Under the pieces are notes generated by a model. It saw nothing but the letters and a program-made list of their open reading frames with translations, searched no databases and was not told where the DNA came from. 11,537 nt of DNA from positions 1 to 11,537 of the forward strand of contig JAJYKO010000089.1 in the NCBI GenBank assembly GCA_021788565.1, written 5' to 3'. Below are positions 7,626-11,537 of this stretch, one piece after another. The position numbers and the translations under genes are program-made. Position 1 is the first letter of the stretch. Every line of letters begins with the position of its first letter. This DNA comes from Chloroflexota bacterium (lineage in GTDB: Bacteria; Chloroflexota; UBA6077).

Positions 7626-9202
7626 AACTCGACCACCTAATTATCCCGGACTACAGAAACCTGCGGTCCTTCGAGATCGACTTTGACGAGAGCCAACCGA
7701 CTACCGTGCTCCTTGGCCACAACGGTACTGGGAAGTCTAACCTGATCGAAGCGATCGTCGAGATCTTTCGCGAGCTCGAAGCGGCCAAGGCGCCGAACTT
7801 CGCTTACACCCTGGACTACGGCTGCCGCGATCACGCCATTCACGTCGACGCTGACCCAGCTCGCAAGACCAAGCGGCTGAACATCACTGTTGACGGCAAG
7901 TCGGTCACGCAGACAGACTTCCAGGCCGACCTCGACACCTACCTTCCGAGCTACGTTTTCGCCTACTACTCGGGCTGGAGCAGCCGCTTGGAGCGCCAGT
8001 TCGACAGCCCGACGCGCAAGCACTACGAACGTGTCTTGAACGGGCAGGACATGCCTTTGCGCCGCCTATTCTTCTGCCGCAGGGAGTACAGCCAGCTCGT
8101 GCTGCTCGCATTCTTCCTTGAGCAGTCCGAGGGCGCCCGCAGACTTCTAGAGGAGCATCTGGGTATCAAGCGGTTCGAGTCGGCACTCTTTGTTCTGAAG
8201 ATGCCGTGGTGGGCTCCGCGCCGTGCGCCCAGCAAGACGCTGCTAAGCGAAGGCGATCCCCGCTTCTGGTATGCGCGTGGCGCCTTCAAAGGCTTCTTGG
8301 GCCGCTTGTGGGAGCGCGCTCTTGCCCCGATCCGTAACAACGAGACCGTGGAGCGCGACATTCGCCGTCAGCCCGAAAGCACCGAACGCCTCTACCTCTT
8401 CCTCAAGAACCAGGATGAACTTTCTGCGCTCAAGCACAAGGGCGAAGATACCAAGACGGTGTTTGGATACCTTGAGAGTCTTTTCCTCTGCGATCTGATC
8501 GACGAGGTGCGCGTAACAGTCCAGCGCGCCGACGACACCCGACTGAACTTCCCGCAGCTGAGCGAAGGCGAGCAACAACTGCTGACTGTGCTCGGTCTCC
8601 TTCGCTTCACTCAGAACGACGAATCTCTCTATCTCCTAGATGAGCCCGACACGCATCTCAACCCTGTTTGGAGCTACGACTTCCTCGATCTCCTCGAGGA
8701 CAACATCAGTGCCAAGAAAGGACAGTTGATCGTTGCCAGCCACGACCCGTTGATGATCGGCAGCCTTCGAAAGAACCAGGTCCGCGTCCTGGCCGATAGG
8801 GACAACCGCATCGTCGCCGAAGAGCCGGAGTACGACCCTATCGGCATCGGCATAGAAGGCTTGCTGAAGACGGAAATCTACGGCCTGCCATCTAGCTTCG
8901 CCCCTGAGATACTTCAGAAGCTAGACCGACACTATCTGTTGCTGGGTAAGCCAGACAAGACGGATGCAGAGCGGACTGAGTTGATGAGGCTGGCGAACGA
9001 ACTCAATGATCTCGGCGTCTCGCGCACCCATCCCAACCCCTACTTCGAGCAGTTCGCGAACGCCATGGCACGGCGCCGTTCTCCGGAGGCCCATATTCCC
9101 CTTTCCAGGGAAGAGATCGAATCGCAAACCGAATTGGCGGATCAAGTCCTCAAAGAAATACTGTCCGAAGAGCGCGCTGGCCCTGAGGAAGGAGTGCGTT
9201 GA
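7622..9202 (+). CDS. ABC-type AAA ATPase of a Septu-like (PtuA-like) pair
   Basis: This 526-residue ATPase of the SMC/RecF/PtuA style has the nucleotide-binding halves split by a long insert. Walker A is GHNGTGKS at 32-39, after a RecF-like opening (PDYRNLRSFEIDF at 9-21). The middle (about 60-305) is mostly helical and holds no TOPRIM nuclease, so this is not an OLD-family enzyme. The ABC signature is LSEGEQQ at 313-319, Walker B is LYLLDEPDTHLNP at 336-348 and the H-loop is SHD at 373-375. All ATPase motifs are intact. I place the start at the GTG at 7622, in the GTGA overlap with the hsdS stop, because the protein's first strand begins there. In-frame codons further upstream only read through hsdS. 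The gene for an HNH protein follows with another 4-bp overlap. The ATPase + HNH order matches Septu, in which the ATPase complex controls the nuclease. Calling it PtuA itself needs a profile search. Confidence 0.88.
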   Translation: MKLDHLIIPDYRNLRSFEIDFDESQPTTVLLGHNGTGKSNLIEAIVEIFRELEAAKAPNFAYTLDYGCRDHAIHVDADPARKTKRLNITVDGKSVTQTDFQADLDTYLPSYVFAYYSGWSSRLERQFDSPTRKHYERVLNGQDMPLRRLFFCRREYSQLVLLAFFLEQSEGARRLLEEHLGIKRFESALFVLKMPWWAPRRAPSKTLLSEGDPRFWYARGAFKGFLGRLWERALAPIRNNETVERDIRRQPESTERLYLFLKNQDELSALKHKGEDTKTVFGYLESLFLCDLIDEVRVTVQRADDTRLNFPQLSEGEQQLLTVLGLLRFTQNDESLYLLDEPDTHLNPVWSYDFLDLLEDNISAKKGQLIVASHDPLMIGSLRKNQVRVLADRDNRIVAEEPEYDPIGIGIEGLLKTEIYGLPSSFAPEILQKLDRHYLLLGKPDKTDAERTELMRLANELNDLGVSRTHPNPYFEQFANAMARRRSPEAHIPLSREEIESQTELADQVLKEILSEERAGPEEGVR

Positions 9203-10008
9203 GATACATCCCCCTTCGAGCCCACACCCCTGACTCCGCCTGGCTTGCCGAGGCTGAAGCGGTGCTTATCCAACTCAAAGCAGCTTCCGACAAGGCTGCT
9301 CGCGACAAGATCATAGACGACAACCGCGAAGTCTGGGGCAAACTGAAACAGTGGCTGCTGAACCTATCACATCAGAAATGTTGGTTTTCCGAAGCCCGAG
9401 ACTGCTTCAGCCACTGGGACGTCGAACATTACCGCCCGAAGAAATCCGCGAAAGACGCTGATGGAGCAGAACACGACGGTTACTGGTGGCTCGCCTTTAA
9501 CTGGGAGAATCTTCGTATCTGCGGCAACGTAGGGAATCGAAGAAAGAACACCTACTTTCCACTGCGACCAGGCTGCTCGCGCTGTGCGCCCTTTTGTGAC
9601 GTGCGGTTCGAAGACCCTCAGTTGCTCGATCCTGCGGATGAGGACGACCCAACATTGCTTTCCTTCAATCTAGAAGGTCGTGCGATTCCTGCCCCGCACA
9701 TCACCGACACATGGGAAAAGGAACGTGTCGAGTATTCAGTCGAAAGGTACAACCTTGACTTTCCGCCGCTCATGGACAAGCGCAAGGTTGTCTGGGCAGA
9801 ATGCTGGGACGCAATACAGGAATATCTGAGGGAACTGGCCATCTACCATTCGGACCGGACCAACGTAATCGCCAGGGATCGGTACAAACAGGCGGCGAGG
9901 CGGGTCCGCGCGCTTATGGACGAGGGGAGAGAGTTCACAGCCGTAGCACGAGCGTGCGTACTGAGCACAGGTGACCCAAGGGTGGTCGCACTATTACAGT
10001 CTGCTTGA
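9199..10008 (+). CDS. HNH-like endonuclease of the PtuB / TIGR02646-like type
   Basis: This 269-residue protein contains an HNH-type core: DVEHYRPKK at 74-82 with the likely catalytic H77, then NWENLRICGN at 101-110, and NRRKNTYFPL at 113-122 matching the usual C..CN..K...FPL block. It probably nicks or cuts DNA, or another nucleic acid, under control of the upstream ATPase. Canonical relatives have two CxxC zinc pairs. Here the corresponding positions read C61-W-F-S64 and C108-G-N-V111, so one cysteine of each pair is missing. Other cysteines occur at 69, 126, 129 and 133. Residues 130-269 are a helical C-terminal region of unknown role. The start is a TTG at 9199 overlapping the ATPase stop (TTGA), with GAGGAAGGAG at 9185-9194 just ahead. 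A TTG start and strict overlap suggest coupled, modest expression. I am confident in the HNH type; the exact family is inferred. Confidence 0.85.
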   Translation: MRYIPLRAHTPDSAWLAEAEAVLIQLKAASDKAARDKIIDDNREVWGKLKQWLLNLSHQKCWFSEARDCFSHWDVEHYRPKKSAKDADGAEHDGYWWLAFNWENLRICGNVGNRRKNTYFPLRPGCSRCAPFCDVRFEDPQLLDPADEDDPTLLSFNLEGRAIPAPHITDTWEKERVEYSVERYNLDFPPLMDKRKVVWAECWDAIQEYLRELAIYHSDRTNVIARDRYKQAARRVRALMDEGREFTAVARACVLSTGDPRVVALLQSA

Positions 10009-10018
10009 GGGCGCGAGC

Positions 10019-10030
10019 AGGAGGTAAGGA
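10019..10030 (+). promoter_or_regulatory. Strong ribosome binding site for the Mrr-like gene
   Basis: AGGAGGTAAGGA begins 11 bases after the HNH gene stop and ends 6 bases before the ATG at 10037. It is the closest match to the full anti-Shine-Dalgarno complement in the window. It contrasts with the overlapping, coupled starts of the preceding three genes, so this gene is likely translated independently on the same message. Confidence 0.75.
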
Positions 10031-10036
10031 TTAAAC

Positions 10037-11080
10037 ATGGCCATTTGGTTGATCCGCGCTGGCTCGGACGGCGAGTACGAGCCGAAGTTCATTCAGGACA
10101 ATCGCGTCTACGTGACCTGGGATAGGCTGGACGTCGATCTCGCTAAGCTCGCCGAAAAGGCCAAGCTGAGAGCTGCCCTCATGGTGCGCTACCCTGACGC
10201 GAAGGTCAAGACCGTCGGAAACTGGGTCAGCCAGATATGGCCATTCGTCTGGGAAATGAACAAGGGCGATTTGGTGGTATTGCCACTAAGAACCCAGCGT
10301 GCCATCCAGATCGCCGAGATCACGGGCGACTACCAATTCGAACCCGGCGGGCCGGACCCTTACTTTCACTGGCGGCCGGTGAAGTGGATTGCCGAAGCCA
10401 TTCCGCGGACGCATTTCGGCAGGGATCTGCTCGACATCTTCGGCGCCCTGAAAACCATCTGCCGGCTTCAGCGCTATAACGTCGAGGCACGACTGGCGGC
10501 CATGCGGGCCAACGGCTGGAAGCCCGAGACCACAGGCGCCGTCACAAAGGGCGCAACTTCCACCGGTGATAGAACTGCCGAGCGAGGCGAGGGCACCGAC
10601 TTGGAAGAGGCCGCCCACGATCAGATCGCCCGGCTCATCGCCGCCCGCTTCAAAGGCCACGGACTGGCTAGGCTGGTAGAGGCGATCCTGAACGTGCAGG
10701 GCTACGTCACCTATCGTAGCCCGGAGGGCGCAGACGGCGGCGTTGATATTCTCGCAGGGGCAGGTCCGCTGGGCTTCGGTGCGCCGCGACTGTGCGTCGA
10801 GGTGAAATCGGAGAGTTCGCCGATCGACCGACCGGCTGTGGACAAGCTACTCGGCGCGGTCACCAAGTTCGGCGCACAGGAGGGGCTCTTTGTGTCGTGG
10901 AGTGGCTTCAAGACCAACGTGCAGAAGGAACTCGCGGCAAGTTTCTTTCGGGTTCGACTTTGGACACAAAAGGACTTGCTTGAAGCCCTGTTCGCGAACT
11001 ACGACCAGCTCGACGACGATCTTAAGGCCGAACTGCCCCTGAAGCGCATCTGGACCGTGGCGGCGCAGGACCAAGAGTGA
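10037..11080 (+). CDS. Mrr-type restriction endonuclease with N-terminal PUA/EVE-like domain
   Basis: This 347-residue protein has two parts. Residues 1-150 look like a PUA/EVE-like reader: MAIWLIRAGSDGEY, then WEMNKGDLVVLPLRTQRAIQ and IAEITGDYQF at 72-101. Such domains read modified bases in several modification-dependent nucleases. A low-complexity linker (165-190) leads to an Mrr-type PD-(D/E)xK nuclease: E215 in LVEAILNVQGY, D237 in GGVDIL, and E255 and K257 in CVEVKSES, followed by a helix and the strand QEGLFVSWSGF. All three catalytic positions are present, so it looks active. The C-terminal 35 residues are helical. The gene lies 28 bp downstream of the HNH gene with its own strong ribosome binding site and no promoter between them, so it is probably the last gene of the operon. 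By family it would cut modified DNA (type IV-like). The modification is not predictable, and it must tolerate the host's own HsdM methylation. Confidence 0.88.
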   Translation: MAIWLIRAGSDGEYEPKFIQDNRVYVTWDRLDVDLAKLAEKAKLRAALMVRYPDAKVKTVGNWVSQIWPFVWEMNKGDLVVLPLRTQRAIQIAEITGDYQFEPGGPDPYFHWRPVKWIAEAIPRTHFGRDLLDIFGALKTICRLQRYNVEARLAAMRANGWKPETTGAVTKGATSTGDRTAERGEGTDLEEAAHDQIARLIAARFKGHGLARLVEAILNVQGYVTYRSPEGADGGVDILAGAGPLGFGAPRLCVEVKSESSPIDRPAVDKLLGAVTKFGAQEGLFVSWSGFKTNVQKELAASFFRVRLWTQKDLLEALFANYDQLDDDLKAELPLKRIWTVAAQDQE

Positions 11081-11268
11081 CATCGTCGGCGAGGCGGACC
11101 GATTGGCGCGTCTGTCTCTCCTGCTTTCTTCGCTCCGCCGTACAGGCCGCCGGCGCTAAGGCCCAGGCCGGCTCCCACAGTACCGCGTTCACCCGCCCCC
11201 TCTGAGCCGGGGAGTTGCTGGGTGGCAACGTAGCCGAGGGAGATTGCGAGGCCGAGTCCTCCCCGAGA

Positions 11269-11278
11269 GGGGATCCCC
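11269..11278. promoter_or_regulatory. Perfect palindrome GGGGATCCCC upstream of hicB
   Basis: This 10-bp perfect palindrome begins 30 bases before the TATAAT box and reaches into the region where a -35 element would lie. Its first half also pairs with CCCC at 11261-11264 across a GAGA loop. HicB antitoxins commonly bind palindromes at their own promoter, so it is a possible operator. Short GC palindromes are common by chance in such DNA. Confidence 0.3.
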
Positions 11279-11298
11279 GCCCACGCTCGCGACCAGTA

Positions 11299-11304
11299 TA
11301 TAAT
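11299..11304 (+). promoter_or_regulatory. -10 box of the hicB promoter
   Basis: TATAAT is a perfect -10 consensus and stands out in GC-rich surroundings, 26 bases before the hicB ATG. No good -35 match is found at 16-18 bp spacing and there is no TG extension, so the promoter may depend on an activator or be weak. Confidence 0.55.
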
Positions 11305-11330
11305 TGGGTCTGTCAGAGGAGACAGTGACT

Positions 11331-11537
11331 ATGTTTCGCTTCCTGGTCGTGATCGAGAAGGCAGATGCCAACTACTCGGCCTATTCGCCCGATCTGCCCG
11401 GCTGTGTCGCCACGGGAGAAACGCGGGAGGAGGCCGAGCGGAATATGTACGAGGCCCTCCAGATGCACGTGCAGGGATTGTTGGAGGATGGCTTGCCCAT
11501 CCCCACCTCGCAGTCATCTGCCGAGTACGTCGCCATT
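11331..11537 (+). CDS. hicB: HicB-family antitoxin (partial, 3' end outside window)
   Basis: The first 69 residues are visible. MFRFLVVIEKADANYSAYSP followed by DLPGCVATGETREEAERNM is the classic partial RNase H-like fold of HicB, with the YSPDLPGC motif at 18-25 and the TGETREEAERNM helix start at 28-39. GLPIPTSQS near residues 54-62 is the usual end of the fold before the C-terminal DNA-binding part, which lies past the window edge. HicB neutralises the HicA mRNA interferase and represses its own promoter. AGAGGAG at 11315-11321 sits 9 bases before the ATG. No hicA lies upstream, so it must be downstream or this is a solitary HicB-like protein. The TATAAT box suggests an independent transcript from the defence operon. 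Confidence 0.9.
   Translation, partial: MFRFLVVIEKADANYSAYSPDLPGCVATGETREEAERNMYEALQMHVQGLLEDGLPIPTSQSSAEYVAI

Larger units (their letters stand above)
11081..11330. other. 250-bp region without a recognisable gene
   Basis: I see no convincing coding frame here. It holds a pyrimidine-rich tract (about 11108-11136), a GCCGGC inverted repeat (11149-11154 with 11167-11172), a small GTTGC/GCAAC hairpin (11214-11229), and the palindrome and -10 box of the next gene. None of the hairpins is followed by a T-run, so the end of the defence operon transcript is not marked by an obvious intrinsic terminator. Confidence 0.6.

Noticed and set aside
7622..9202. OLD-family nuclease (as in Gabija GajA)
   Set aside because: No TOPRIM motif follows the ATPase core, and the neighbour is an HNH nuclease rather than a UvrD-like helicase.
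1..11537. CRISPR array, tRNA/rRNA genes, insertion sequence or integrase
   Set aside because: No regularly spaced direct repeats, no recognisable RNA gene and no transposase or recombinase motif were seen on either strand.

Overview
The window is an 11.5 kb stretch of GC-rich bacterial DNA with every recognised gene on the + strand. GTG and TTG starts sit inside 4-bp stop/start overlaps. I see no rRNA, tRNA, transposase or other taxonomic marker, so the host cannot be named. GC-rich codon use (third positions mostly G or C) is all the sequence says about it.

The layout is a defence island bracketed by toxin-antitoxin type genes. Left edge (1-430): the last codons of a probable antitoxin overlap a complete VapC-like PIN-domain toxin. 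Then comes a short gap with a good candidate promoter that carries a perfect 12-bp palindrome. It drives a 91-codon gene (595-870) for a small, probably winged-helix protein that I do not recognise by name. Core (1031-9202): hsdR, hsdM and hsdS of a complete type I restriction-modification system. Its HsdR carries an extra N-terminal DUF4145-like domain and a coiled coil, and its HsdS carries a C-terminal helical extension. hsdS ends in a 4-bp overlap with an ABC-type ATPase gene, which in turn overlaps by 4 bp a gene for an HNH-like nuclease (9199-10008). This ATPase + HNH pair has the architecture of Septu (PtuA/PtuB). A further gene, with its own strong ribosome binding site (10037-11080), encodes a probable PUA/EVE-like N-terminal reader fused to an Mrr-type PD-(D/E)xK nuclease. 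Right edge: about 250 bp with no recognised gene, then a TATAAT box and the start of a HicB-family antitoxin gene cut off by the window end.

How they would work together (inference): HsdM/HsdS methylate adenines at a bipartite site, and HsdR translocates and cuts unmethylated DNA. The ATPase + HNH pair is translationally coupled to hsdM-hsdS, so it is probably made with the methylase complex and could be a second, backup effector. The Mrr-like protein could attack modified DNA that escapes the type I enzyme. The most interesting point is the hard-wired fusion of a complete type I system with a Septu-like module in one overlapping operon. The HNH protein also has a non-canonical cysteine arrangement. 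The individual families are known. What this particular combination does has to be tested.
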